Shown here: positions 13,659 to 22,448 of the stretch, one piece after another | Position numbering within the stretch: the first letter of the stretch is position 1 | How the letters are laid out: each line of letters starts with the position of its first letter | Source of the DNA: a virus | Strand: one strand, 5' to 3' | IMG/VR virus record: IMGVR_UViG_3300023108_000024 | Span: 1 to 62,860 of that record | DNA length: 62,860 bases | Notes under the pieces: generated by a model | The model's input: the letters and a program-made list of their open reading frames with translations, nothing else | Told to the model about the DNA's origin: nothing | The model's database searches: none | Position numbers and translations under genes: made by a program

Positions 13659-14365
13659 AAAAAATCCTGTAATCCCTGTAATGTATATTTATTCTCTTTT
13701 TTACATTTTTCACAAGTAAATTCTGCATCATGTTTCAATGATGGTAGATTGTTTACATATTCCAAAATCTTTTGATAGTGATCAGTAGAAAGACTATCCA
13801 TAAATTGTTTAATTTCTTCTTCCGGTTCATCTTTAAATAAGAATGTATCATCTTCTGTATGAAGTGTTTGTAGGCACATCAAAGATAAGTTATAAAGAAT
13901 CTCAGTATAGCTTTCACCTTCTAGGATCTTTTCTTTTTGAATTGCATCCTTATATTTTGGAAATCCCATTACCAATTCAATATCATCATTTAATTTGATT
14001 TTTGGATTTGGAAATTCTTTTGATTCAATCTTAATAGTAGATACATCAATATCAACTGAGTTGGGATGCTCACATTCACATCTCAGCAAGATAGTACTTG
14101 TCTCACCAACTGACTTTGATCTAATCTGTAAGAACATATATTCAACGTCAAATGTCGATAGATTATTAATGTCTATATCTTCTTCGATACATTGTTTTAC
14201 TATATCAAGAATAGCCTGAGCTGCCATTAGACTATCATCAGATTCAAATGCCATAAGCAATACTTTTTCTTCACCTACATTGTAGGGTCTAAAATGAATC
14301 TTTTGTTGGAGAGAAGGTAATACTGTATTAAATTTAGGATAATTGTTTAGTTTGGGTAGAGCCAT
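13655..14365 (-). CDS. 26: Baseplate hub assembly protein gp26
   Basis: 236 aa (T4 gp26 has 208). The N-terminal IHFRPYNVGEEKVLLMA is the hallmark of the T4 baseplate family PF12322. CECEH (about residue 110) and the C-terminal CEKCKKENKY may form a zinc ribbon, which T4-like relatives often show. gp26 is required for hub assembly, and in other phages the related proteins act as tail chaperones. It ends in the slippery T-run that can add a 62-residue extension. It is preceded by gp54-like and followed by the tape-measure candidate on the same strand. Confidence 0.85.
   Translation of the reverse strand: MALPKLNNYPKFNTVLPSLQQKIHFRPYNVGEEKVLLMAFESDDSLMAAQAILDIVKQCIEEDIDINNLSTFDVEYMFLQIRSKSVGETSTILLRCECEHPNSVDIDVSTIKIESKEFPNPKIKLNDDIELVMGFPKYKDAIQKEKILEGESYTEILYNLSLMCLQTLHTEDDTFLFKDEPEEEIKQFMDSLSTDHYQKILEYVNNLPSLKHDAEFTCEKCKKENKYTLQGLQDFF
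13657..13664 (-). other. Programmed -1 ribosomal frameshift site
   Basis: Eight T residues on the minus strand, read by gp26 as GA-T-TTT-TTT-TAA. The heptamer T TTT TTT (13664-13658) is a canonical X-XXY-YYZ slippery sequence placed immediately before the gp26 stop. A slip of -1 reads TTA-ATA-GCT into the 62-codon extension. Confidence 0.7.
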
Positions 14366-14381
14366 TTCAAAGCCTCATTAA

Positions 14382-15092
14382 TTAAAAAATATTATTTACA
14401 AACCCTATAATGTTAGATCTAATTGTACTAGTCAAAGCATCTTTAAGATTTGATGGAGATACGATAAATGGAGCTTTCCAGTCAGTAAAACTTAATTGAA
14501 TATTTAATTCAACTATACCATCCATCTCATTGTTTAATTGTATTGCATTCATAGTTGTTGGGAATGCATCAATAAGTTTACATTTATAGATCACAAGATC
14601 GTTTAGTTGATCATTAAGACCCAAAATAGTTTCGCCAAGTTCAAAGTCAGAAATTTTAGGAAGAACATTTCCTATACCACTTGAGAATTCCTGTCTATAT
14701 CTTTGAGGTAGGCTCTTGACTTTTTTAAACTGTTCTATTTCAACATCTCTAGAATAGTCTTTTTTGTAACCTACTTCATATGTATTTGTGTTTGTTGCAA
14801 GGTTTTGCCATGTTTCAAAATATTCCCTTACACCATAATCATTAAGAACATGGAATGTCATAGACACATCTTGAATTAAAAATCCATTGGCAACACGCTC
14901 TTGTATTAAACCATAATTAAAAGTATTGGTAGTAATCTGCCTACCAGGTAATTGAACATCCCTACAAAGTATATTCATTTCCTCAGATCTAGCCCCAGGA
15001 AGGCTTGGAAGCTTTACGCGCCATAGGTTATTACGGGCAAGGCCACCTTTAGCACTTACTAAACTTTTAAACTGATCAACTGTACCAGCCAT
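14382..15092 (-). CDS. 54: Tail-tube-fold baseplate protein, probable gp54
   Basis: 236 aa. LPSLPGARSEEMNILCRDVQ is followed by QLPGRQITTNTFNYG, the typical tail-tube (gp19-like) pattern in which the chain turns into the stacking loop. The C-terminal MDGIVELNIQLSFTDW fits the closing strands. Two T4 proteins with this fold start the tube, gp48 and gp54; a longer gp48 candidate lies at 16230, so this is best read as gp54. An alternative is the main tube protein gp19, but that normally sits with the sheath gene. Its start overlaps the next gene's stop by 1 base. Confidence 0.55.
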   Translation of the reverse strand: MAGTVDQFKSLVSAKGGLARNNLWRVKLPSLPGARSEEMNILCRDVQLPGRQITTNTFNYGLIQERVANGFLIQDVSMTFHVLNDYGVREYFETWQNLATNTNTYEVGYKKDYSRDVEIEQFKKVKSLPQRYRQEFSSGIGNVLPKISDFELGETILGLNDQLNDLVIYKCKLIDAFPTTMNAIQLNNEMDGIVELNIQLSFTDWKAPFIVSPSNLKDALTSTIRSNIIGFVNNIF

Positions 15093-15676
15093 TAGATTTT
15101 CCTTCTTGAATCAGAATATACTTTGTTCTTACCAGCCTTTTGGAAATCAGCGGTAGGAAGAAATGTAGCAATCTCCCACTCAGGAGCTTCTACTCTGGCA
15201 AATCTACTTCTGACATGTTCATTTAAATAATGCTTTACACATGGTTTAAAGTGTTTATATTTACCGGCTCTCTTTAGTAGATTATATGAAACATTAAATT
15301 TAGTTGTCTCATCATATCTTTTGTTATTCGTAATATCTAACAGACTATCCAAGAACTTGGCTCTTAGTATTGGTGGTAGATAATGAAGATTGAGACCCAA
15401 GAATCCCTTTTCTGCGGGACCAATAACAATCACTAAAGGAAAGCTATCATAGTAGGGCAGAGTTGATTTTAATTTTGGGTCATAGAAAAACATATACATT
15501 GAACCAACGATTTGTCTATTCGACAATTGTATTGGTTCTTCTTTCATAAGAGCGTTTCTATTTACACTTCTCATAGCCGAAGCCTTACGACGAAACCATT
15601 CACGAGACTCCTGAGTTCGTGGTGTAATCCCGTTGCGGAAAGCTTCCATTTCTAATTTGTAAAATAAATTTGACAT
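15092..15676 (-). CDS. Conserved marine T4-like protein next to gp4, possible gp2
   Basis: 194 aa. Conserved-looking blocks are IVGSMYMFFYDPKLKSTLPY, FPLVIVIGPAEKGFLGLNLH, YLPPILRAKFLD and KPCVKHYLNEHVRSRF. I recall this family throughout marine T4-like phages, without a secure function. In T4, gene 2 (DNA end protector) neighbours gene 4, and this gene follows gp4 here after 8 bases, so gp2 is a position-based possibility only. It is basic overall, compatible with DNA contact. It has no catalytic motif I recognise. Confidence 0.6.
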   Translation of the reverse strand: MSNLFYKLEMEAFRNGITPRTQESREWFRRKASAMRSVNRNALMKEEPIQLSNRQIVGSMYMFFYDPKLKSTLPYYDSFPLVIVIGPAEKGFLGLNLHYLPPILRAKFLDSLLDITNNKRYDETTKFNVSYNLLKRAGKYKHFKPCVKHYLNEHVRSRFARVEAPEWEIATFLPTADFQKAGKNKVYSDSRRKI

Positions 15677-15684
15677 ACCATTAT

Positions 15685-16176
15685 TTATCTACGTTTTTTC
15701 ACTTTTAGGGGTTTTAAAGGTTTAAGAGTTCTTTTTGGTTTGGGCAGAATACCCATTGAAGATAATTCTTTCTCTGTCCAAACCTGAAATCCCCAACCTC
15801 TATCAGCTGCATAGTTTTGAGCTGCAGCCCATTTATTCATATTCTTTATGTATGTCATTCCTTCAGAGATATACTTTTTTGTCTTGCGACCCTTGAACTC
15901 TGGTGGGGATGTTTCTTTCTCTGGTTTGATCTCAACTAAAAAAGTCTTGCCATCACTGTAGGTAATTTTGAGATCCATGAAGTAACGATGATACTTTTTG
16001 TCGACTTCATAGAAGTAGGGTATAACAACCTCTTCTGATGACCAAGAACGTATTGACGAATTTTCATCACACCACTTAAAAGCATTTCTCTCCCATAAAG
16101 ATCTAAATATTACATTATCTGGATCACCTTTATACTTGGTTCTGTTCTTTACCTTATATCTTCCAGAATATGCCAT
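15685..16176 (-). CDS. 4: Head completion protein gp4 (TnsA/PD-(D/E)xK-like)
   Basis: 163 aa (T4 gp4 has 150). The N-terminal YSGRYKVKNRTKYKGDPDNV, then FRSLWERNAFKWCD, is diagnostic of gp4. YFMDLKI followed by FLVEIKPEKE gives the D...ExK core of the TnsA-like nuclease fold. The C-terminus is very basic (KRTLKPLKPLKVKKRR). gp4 acts after packaging to finish the head for tail joining, perhaps trimming DNA. It is the first gene of the minus-strand operon, 33 bases downstream of an AATAAATA late promoter. Confidence 0.85.
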   Translation of the reverse strand: MAYSGRYKVKNRTKYKGDPDNVIFRSLWERNAFKWCDENSSIRSWSSEEVVIPYFYEVDKKYHRYFMDLKITYSDGKTFLVEIKPEKETSPPEFKGRKTKKYISEGMTYIKNMNKWAAAQNYAADRGWGFQVWTEKELSSMGILPKPKRTLKPLKPLKVKKRR

Positions 16177-16184
16177 AATTACCT

Positions 16185-16192
16185 TATAAATA
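16185..16192 (+). promoter_or_regulatory. Late promoter TATAAATA (plus strand)
   Basis: Perfect T4-type late -10. Expected start is about 16198, leaving about 31 bases to the gp48 start codon. It faces the minus-strand late motif at 16209-16216. Confidence 0.75.
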
Positions 16193-16208
16193 CTTTAAAG
16201 TTTTTTAA

Positions 16209-16216
16209 TATTTATT
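16209..16216 (-). promoter_or_regulatory. Late promoter AATAAATA (minus strand)
   Basis: Minus-strand AATAAATA fits the NATAAATA form used in marine T4-like phages. Expected start is about 16203, about 26 bases before the gp4 ATG at 16176. Confidence 0.6.
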
Positions 16217-16229
16217 AGGATAAAAACCG

Positions 16230-17315
16230 TTGCGTATCAAAATCACAGAAGGCAATTTGTCATATAACTTTCCAATAGAAAATAATAGTGACTATAAGGC
16301 CAAAGTTCAGTTTAGAGCTACCCAAGAAAGCTATGCAGGATTGTGGGATGCTGGTGTTTCAGTATTTGGCAGCCAGGTGCAAGCGAATATTCCAAATGAA
16401 AGCTTTATCCCAAATAAAGATCTAGCTAAGAAAGCACAACAATCTATTGATGTGCAAAAACATAAAGGTATAAGTTACTCCCAAAAGTTAAGAAACAACA
16501 AAACAATTAAAGGCTCCGTTGAATTATTTTTACCACAATCTATACAAATTGCAGATAAAATTGATTATACTCAGCCTGAATTAGGTATGCTTGGTGGAGC
16601 AGCCTTTATGGGAGCCAGAGCAGCTGCTATGGGTGCTTACGTTGGTGTAGGCACTATGATGGATGCCGGGTCTAAAATGGTTGGGCAGACACTTGGAGCT
16701 TTGTTTAATGGCAATCTTGGTAATACAGCCACTTCACTTGCTGTACAAAGAGCAGCCCAAAAAGCTAGTATGCCAGAGGTTTCAGGTGCGGTTGCATCAG
16801 CAACAGGCATTGCCGTAAATCCAAATAAAAGAAATATTTTAAATGGCATTGCTCTAAGATCATTTAGATTTACATTTAAGTTGATACCCCGCACCGCTGA
16901 AGAGTCTCAAAGGATAAAGGACATAATTTATTTCTTTCGAAAAAATATGTATCCATCTCTAACTGATGATTCTAAAATATTTGATGGTGAAGATGAAGGC
17001 ATTGGTGCTACATCAGCTGGAAATGAAATTTTAAACTTTGAGGGTATGTCTGCTGGTTTAGAATACCCATGCAAGTGGGAAATTGAAATGTATTATCTTG
17101 GTGAAGATGTATATGGAGAAACCTGGACTAAGATAGGAACAGAAATTCTGCCATGTTTCTTAGAATCATTTGAAGCTGTTTATAACCCAAACACTATGGC
17201 ATTTCATACAGATGGATCTCCTCAGGAAGTAGATATCTCTTTAACCTTTGTTGAAGAACGTGCCATGAATGCTACTGATATTAAAAAGCCCGCTCCATTA
17301 GAATCTACCTTTTAG
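16230..17315 (+). CDS. 48: Baseplate tail-tube cap gp48
   Basis: 361 aa (T4 gp48 has 364). It starts at TTG 16230 after ATTAGGATAAAAACC; no earlier ATG fits. The N-terminal part has an Ala/Gly-rich hydrophobic stretch (LGMLGGAAFMGARAAAMGAYV). The C-terminal half, NPNKRNILNGIALRSFRFTF with PRTAEESQRIKDIIYFFRK, is the conserved gp48/gp54 tube-like core. gp48 caps the hub and, with gp54, starts tail-tube polymerisation. It opens the plus-strand structural operon directly after the divergent late promoters. Confidence 0.75.
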   Translation: MRIKITEGNLSYNFPIENNSDYKAKVQFRATQESYAGLWDAGVSVFGSQVQANIPNESFIPNKDLAKKAQQSIDVQKHKGISYSQKLRNNKTIKGSVELFLPQSIQIADKIDYTQPELGMLGGAAFMGARAAAMGAYVGVGTMMDAGSKMVGQTLGALFNGNLGNTATSLAVQRAAQKASMPEVSGAVASATGIAVNPNKRNILNGIALRSFRFTFKLIPRTAEESQRIKDIIYFFRKNMYPSLTDDSKIFDGEDEGIGATSAGNEILNFEGMSAGLEYPCKWEIEMYYLGEDVYGETWTKIGTEILPCFLESFEAVYNPNTMAFHTDGSPQEVDISLTFVEERAMNATDIKKPAPLESTF

Positions 17316-17328
17316 AAAGTTTTAAACT

Positions 17329-18372
17329 ATGCCAATGTTTGCTAATTTTCCAATTACAACCTATAATTTTGGTGAAGAGACATCAAATGTTTTATTTGAT
17401 AATATCACCACCTATATAGATCTTGTTGATGAATTTAAAGATGATTTAAGTTATTACTCAGAATACTTTATTCAGGACGGCGAAAGACCAGACATACTTT
17501 CTTACAAACTTTATGGCACAACTGAATATTATTATCTATTTTATCTTTTAAATGATAAGTTAAGAGTAAGTGGCTGGCCGCTAGATGAATCTGAATTGAT
17601 TGAAAAGGCAAACGAATTCTACCCACACAAAGCAATTCAGACTGATAACAACATAGCAGTAGGAATGTATAAAGGTGATTGGGTTGCATCTAGTGATTAC
17701 AACACCGTAGAATATCCAAGCTTTAAAGGTAAGATCATAGAGAAAAATCTCATGCTTGGACAATTAATTGTAGAGCCAGCAACTGAGATCAGAGACATTA
17801 ATATTACTAATCCAGGTTCTGGATATACATCCCCTCCCACAGTAACCATAACAGGTGGTAATGGTGAAGGCGCAACAGCAATCGCAACAATTGCCAATGG
17901 ATCAGTAACAGCTGTTACCATTACTAACAGAGGCACTGATTATACATCTATACCTACAATTACTTTATCATCTCCTCAGGTTGGTGCTAATACAGCAACT
18001 GCTGATGCTCTTATTTCATCTACTACAATTAACGCAGGTGACAGATTATATTCAGATCCAGGTGAAGACAATATTGACAATTGGAACCAGGTACCAAGTT
18101 CTATTCCCAACTTTAGAGTTGTAGGAGTAAAGGATCAAACTCTTGGTATTCATCATTATGAAAATGCAGATGGGGAATGGATTGATCTGGATGTACTAAA
18201 TACTGGTGGAGTTAATATATCCCAATTTGTTGGAGATACAACAGGTGCTGGTGGAGTAACATACCGCCAACAACTACGTAAAGAAAATGATGAATTAAGA
18301 CAAATAAATGTTTTTCTTCCACGAATTGCACGACAGCTGCATTTACAATTTAATAAACTTTTAAGGGTTTAA
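17329..18372 (+). CDS. 53: Baseplate wedge protein gp53 with inserted beta repeat
   Basis: 347 aa versus 196 in T4. The N-terminal YFIQDGERPDILSYKLYG with YYYLFYLLNDKLR and WPLDESELIEKANEFY is diagnostic of gp53, which joins wedges at the hub. From about residue 155 to 225 an insertion appears: ITNPGSGYTSPPTVTITGG is followed by a second copy, ITNRGTDYTSIPTITL. This Gly/Thr-rich beta repeat is also found in other virion proteins and a similar piece occurs in gp8 here. The C-terminus, RQINVFLPRIARQLHLQFNK, returns to gp53-like sequence. Confidence 0.8.
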   Translation: MPMFANFPITTYNFGEETSNVLFDNITTYIDLVDEFKDDLSYYSEYFIQDGERPDILSYKLYGTTEYYYLFYLLNDKLRVSGWPLDESELIEKANEFYPHKAIQTDNNIAVGMYKGDWVASSDYNTVEYPSFKGKIIEKNLMLGQLIVEPATEIRDINITNPGSGYTSPPTVTITGGNGEGATAIATIANGSVTAVTITNRGTDYTSIPTITLSSPQVGANTATADALISSTTINAGDRLYSDPGEDNIDNWNQVPSSIPNFRVVGVKDQTLGIHHYENADGEWIDLDVLNTGGVNISQFVGDTTGAGGVTYRQQLRKENDELRQINVFLPRIARQLHLQFNKLLRV

Positions 18373-18373
18373 C

Positions 18374-19828
18374 ATGGCCTATTTGACGCCAGAATCTTTT
18401 GATTTAGGTTCAGTATACTTTTATACAAATCGCATGTCGGTTGATAATCCTAATGTTGATAATAAAATTGACATTAAAGAGGGTATAAGTGAATTTAGTA
18501 TATATGAACATCTAGGTAAGGCATATCTTACGGCTGAGATGATATATGTGGACGATCTTAATCTTTTTGAAATGCCTGGCATCATTGGCACTGAAAGAAT
18601 TCAATTTAATATTTCTACACCTCTTACTGAATCCGAATCAAATGTGTTTACGACTACCAAAAACTTTGTCATTAATGGAATAAACAAATTTAATAAACAC
18701 AATGAAGGTACATCCGTATATCATATTTCTCTTATAGAAGACCATGGATATTTTAATTATGTTCAGAAGATCAGTAAATCTTATTTTGGTAGTGGCGAGG
18801 ATATTATACAAACTATATTAAAAGACAATCTTAAAAAAGAAATTGATTTTGAATTTAATGACGGTAATCCATTTAGAAAGTCAGTACAGGGTGATATGAG
18901 GTATAATGTACCATTCCTTAAACCTCTTGATGCAGTAAAGGCTATTCTTGGTAAAATTACAACTTCTCATGGAATGCCATATCTACTCTATTCAAGTATA
19001 CACAGTGATAAACTTATTTTTACCGATCTAGAAACACTACTTGAAAAGGAACCATTTAATAAAGATAGAGCAGCTACGTTTAATCCGACCATGTCCTATA
19101 CTTCTGGTAACTTTATAGAGCAGATGTATAATATAAGTAAATATTCAATAACATACTCTACAGCAGAAGATACACTTAAACTTGCTCAAAATGGCGGTCT
19201 AGGGTTTAGATATGAAAACGTTGATACTAATGATGGTACGTATTATAATCAAAGTATGAATCTTAGAAATTTTATTGTGCCTTGGTTGGAAAATATATTT
19301 GATAAAAATGCATTGGGCTTTTTGGTAGATGATGATGTATTTGATCCTGATCCTTCAAACCAGAATGAAACAAATGTATCAGCACCGACTTTAGGTGATT
19401 ATAATTCTCAGGTGTATACTACTCTCAAGTCAAGTAACTTTGCGCCTAATAAAGAAAAAGGTATAAATGAGTCTCGTTCATTTCTTAATGATGTAGTAAG
19501 AGATGCTACTATGCATTATCTCACAAAAAATGTTTATGATATTGAAATGGCTGGTATGATATGGCTGGCCACTGATACGTCAAGAAGTGTAGGCGGCCAA
19601 GTTAACATTGCTGTAAATCAAGATACTGGTTTAAGTACTAATCAACATAATTATTCTTTAACAGATGATAAAAGATCTGGACCTCATTTAATAATTACTA
19701 AAAGACATCTATTCACACCCCATAATAAAAAAACAAGAGTAAGTGTTCAGGTATCAAGACTAGCCAACAGAGTATCTAAAGTAGGTGTTCGTGTAGTTGA
19801 GAATCAATCTTTGGTCGGGAGAGTATAA
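18374..19828 (+). CDS. 27: Baseplate hub protein (gp27-like)
   Basis: 484 aa. ISEFSIYEHLGKAYLTAEMI, then MPGIIGTERIQFNISTP, matches the first hub tube domain of gp27-like proteins; YHISLIEDHGYFNYVQKIS follows as the connecting strand. The C-terminus (HLFTPHNKKTRVSVQVSRLA) closes the second tube domain. gp27 forms the trimeric torus that carries the gp5 spike, and the spike gene follows with a 1-base overlap. T4 gp27 has 391 aa, so this protein is enlarged, mainly around residues 290-370. Confidence 0.75.
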   Translation: MAYLTPESFDLGSVYFYTNRMSVDNPNVDNKIDIKEGISEFSIYEHLGKAYLTAEMIYVDDLNLFEMPGIIGTERIQFNISTPLTESESNVFTTTKNFVINGINKFNKHNEGTSVYHISLIEDHGYFNYVQKISKSYFGSGEDIIQTILKDNLKKEIDFEFNDGNPFRKSVQGDMRYNVPFLKPLDAVKAILGKITTSHGMPYLLYSSIHSDKLIFTDLETLLEKEPFNKDRAATFNPTMSYTSGNFIEQMYNISKYSITYSTAEDTLKLAQNGGLGFRYENVDTNDGTYYNQSMNLRNFIVPWLENIFDKNALGFLVDDDVFDPDPSNQNETNVSAPTLGDYNSQVYTTLKSSNFAPNKEKGINESRSFLNDVVRDATMHYLTKNVYDIEMAGMIWLATDTSRSVGGQVNIAVNQDTGLSTNQHNYSLTDDKRSGPHLIITKRHLFTPHNKKTRVSVQVSRLANRVSKVGVRVVENQSLVGRV

Positions 19829-20799
19829 TGTATTATGGAGATAAGACCCGTTGGTTTATAGGTACCGCAATTGAAATCAATAAAGATTTTCCTGGGAAGA
19901 TTAAGGTAAGAATATTTGGTATTCATGGACCCGATATTGATAATGCCAATTTACCTTGGGCAGACATTTTAATACCCACCACAGAAGCCGGGACATCAGG
20001 TATTGGTAAAATACCTCAGATACATCCACCGGCTAGGGTTTATGGGTTTTTCTTAGATGGTGAAAATTCACAGTCTCCTATTGTATTAGGATCAATGTTT
20101 ACCACAGAAAGAGAATCAGCAACCCAACAAAGATTGAGAACCACTGTCAATAGAGGTTCCACAAGCAGCAGTGTAGACGCAAGTAGTACTATTAAGCATG
20201 ATGGGTTTATACAACCCAATAATCTTATAAAGAATTACAATACAGTTGAAAGGGCTGCTGGTGGTTACGGTTCATCAGCCATGGTAAAAAAATCTGTAAT
20301 TATTATGAGTTATCTTACCCAAAATGGATATACACCATTACAAGCTGCCGGTATAGTAGGCAACCTCACAAAAGAAAGTTTTAATGCAAAGGACAATGTG
20401 TATTTTGATCCTACTGCTTTGGGTGACAACGGTAATTCTTATGGCTTGGCACAATGGAATAATAGTGCTAATGCAGGATTTAGATGGAATAAATTAAAAA
20501 ATTATGCCAACCTTAGAAATTTACCCGAAAGTGATTTCTTTGGGCAGTTGGGTTATTTGGTTAATACTTTAAACGGTTCATTAGGTGGTAAAGATACTGA
20601 TGCGTCAGAATATTCTTATGTGCATCGTAGGCTCATAAACAGTAATAGAATAAACGGTCCTAAAGGTGATAATAACGCAACGTGGGTTTTTCTTGATAGA
20701 TATGAAAACCCTGCTAATAAGGATAGTGAGTATATTACACGGTCTAAATATGCAACAGATGCCCTATCTTGGTATGAAGCATCTATTAATGGAGTATAA
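19828..20799 (+). CDS. 5: Spike protein gp5: OB domain plus tail lysozyme
   Basis: 323 aa. Residues 1-110 form the gp5 OB-fold (RWFIGTAIEINKDFPGKIKV, IFGIHGPDID, SPIVLGSMF). After a Ser/Thr-rich linker, residues about 155-300 match phage tail lysozyme (Phage_lysozyme2): AAGIVGNLTKESFNA with the expected catalytic Glu, then YGLAQWN. The T4 C-terminal beta-helix is missing; the gene stops after the lysozyme. Beta-helix-like sequence appears two genes later, so the T4 gp5 functions seem to be divided among three genes. Starts in the hub stop (TAATG). Confidence 0.85.
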   Translation: MYYGDKTRWFIGTAIEINKDFPGKIKVRIFGIHGPDIDNANLPWADILIPTTEAGTSGIGKIPQIHPPARVYGFFLDGENSQSPIVLGSMFTTERESATQQRLRTTVNRGSTSSSVDASSTIKHDGFIQPNNLIKNYNTVERAAGGYGSSAMVKKSVIIMSYLTQNGYTPLQAAGIVGNLTKESFNAKDNVYFDPTALGDNGNSYGLAQWNNSANAGFRWNKLKNYANLRNLPESDFFGQLGYLVNTLNGSLGGKDTDASEYSYVHRRLINSNRINGPKGDNNATWVFLDRYENPANKDSEYITRSKYATDALSWYEASINGV

Positions 20800-20801
20800 T
20801 T

Positions 20802-22448
20802 ATGTCACTGTCAAATGATCTTAACTTTATTGCGGCTACCGTAACATCAACTGCTAAAAAATTAGACCACTCTGTAAAAGAAAAATTAAATGATGCCCAG
20901 GCCCAACAAATACTTGAAAATACATCTAAGGCAGGTCTTAAAGTAAATGAGGAAATAGGTGGTATAATATCTTTAAATGCCTCTAGTGATATGATTAAAA
21001 ACGTAGAGGGTAGTATACCGACTCAATCTATAGGCCAACTACCAATCACAAAGCTTACTTCAAATATGAAAGGCCTGAAGGCAACACTAGAACCTGTTGC
21101 ATCTACAGTGCTTAAAGAAACAAGTAAAAATCTTACTAATGCTACCCTTGCAGTTGAAACAAATTTAAATGAAGTTATATCGTTGGGGTCAATAGAAGCA
21201 ATATCATCATCGCTAAAATCTATTGTACCTGACATTAAGGCAAATGAAATAAATTCTATTATTAAAGAAGCCGTTGTTGATGTATCAAAGCCCATTGTAG
21301 ATCTAAAGGCTGCTGGTAGTAACTTTGATGAATTTTTAGAAGACCTAGATGAGATTAATGAAATTCTTGAAAAAAACCTTAACAATGTAATTGCAACTGT
21401 CGCTGGCACTAGTGGAGTAAAACCAGGTCTTGCCGGGCTTCTAAATAGTGTATCTAGTGATGTAATAAAATTTAAAAATGAAGCTCTATCTATTTTTAAC
21501 ATTGGATTTAATTCAATGGTTGAAAATGCTATTGAAAAATCCTTTGCCCCCGCCACAAATATTCTTAATGAATTTGCAACTAAGAATGGTATTCCTATAA
21601 AAATAAAAGATAAAGATAAAGCAGCAATTTTTACAAATATACAAAACGGAAATATTTTGGCAGCGGTCAATATTTTACAAAAATATAGTGATAGACCTCT
21701 AGATGATTTAGTAACAGGGGTCAGAAAAATTGATAATAGAATGTCAACATTTCAACATAAAAAATCAGAGGCTGCTGTTTCGGTAACTCCAGTATCAAGA
21801 GATCTTTCTAAAATAGAAGTTGACTGGAGAAATGGATATCCAGTAAATAATGGATATGATTATTACTTAGACTATATAGTATCTTCAGAAGAAGAATTAA
21901 TTACAGAAATATCTACTATCAAGAGAGCTTTCACTGAAGTAATAATTGATTGTACTGGTACACCATCTGATGTAGCAAATGATATGTACAGCATTCATTA
22001 TCATGAAGCCCGAGACTATATTAAAAGTAATGGGTTTCCATGGCACTATTATATTTTAAAAACAGGTATAATAGAAAGAGTGAGACCCGTAAATATTGAA
22101 TCTATTAATGTTGGTGGTACTAAAAATCATGACAAGAGATCTATTATTATAATGATTGATGGAGGTACTACTACGCCATATTATGAAGACTATGATTTTA
22201 ATAAACATGCCGTAAGAGATAAGGGTATTAATCAAGCCCAATATGCGACTCTAGAAAAGATACTTAGAAACATTTATTATTACTATCCGGGCACACAGGT
22301 TTTTGGTTATCATGAAATAAACAAAGAAGCATTTCCATATCTCAATGTACCTAATTACATTCAATCAAAATTTAATAAGAAAAATATTTTTAACCCATTT
22401 GAAAGAGATTCCTTGACACTTGATGAACTAAGAAGGGGCGGTGTATAA
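20802..22448 (+). CDS. Spike-associated protein with degenerate amidase_2 domain
   Basis: 548 aa. The first 360 residues are helical with Ala/Ser/Ile repeats and no named domain. Residues about 375-525 resemble the T7-lysozyme/amidase_2 fold: EVIIDCTGT (for IFVHCSAT), GFPWHYYILKTGIIERV (for VGYHFIIKRDGTVEAG), and FGYHEINKEAFPYLNV (for RAHHEVAPKACPSFDL). By this eye alignment zinc ligands His17, His122 and Cys130 become D383, Y503 and F511, and Lys128 becomes Glu. The domain is probably catalytically dead and may bind peptidoglycan. It lies between the lysozyme and peptidase spike genes. Confidence 0.65.
   Translation: MSLSNDLNFIAATVTSTAKKLDHSVKEKLNDAQAQQILENTSKAGLKVNEEIGGIISLNASSDMIKNVEGSIPTQSIGQLPITKLTSNMKGLKATLEPVASTVLKETSKNLTNATLAVETNLNEVISLGSIEAISSSLKSIVPDIKANEINSIIKEAVVDVSKPIVDLKAAGSNFDEFLEDLDEINEILEKNLNNVIATVAGTSGVKPGLAGLLNSVSSDVIKFKNEALSIFNIGFNSMVENAIEKSFAPATNILNEFATKNGIPIKIKDKDKAAIFTNIQNGNILAAVNILQKYSDRPLDDLVTGVRKIDNRMSTFQHKKSEAAVSVTPVSRDLSKIEVDWRNGYPVNNGYDYYLDYIVSSEEELITEISTIKRAFTEVIIDCTGTPSDVANDMYSIHYHEARDYIKSNGFPWHYYILKTGIIERVRPVNIESINVGGTKNHDKRSIIIMIDGGTTTPYYEDYDFNKHAVRDKGINQAQYATLEKILRNIYYYYPGTQVFGYHEINKEAFPYLNVPNYIQSKFNKKNIFNPFERDSLTLDELRRGGV

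Noticed and set aside
15682-15689. GATAAATA on the minus strand before the gene ending at 15092
   Set aside because: Too close to the ATG (6 bases) to serve as its promoter, and the gene is already in the gp4 operon.
21023-21670. 215-aa minus-strand ORF
   Set aside because: Antisense shadow of the 548-aa spike-associated gene, hydrophobic composition only mirrors its Ser/Ala/Asn codons.
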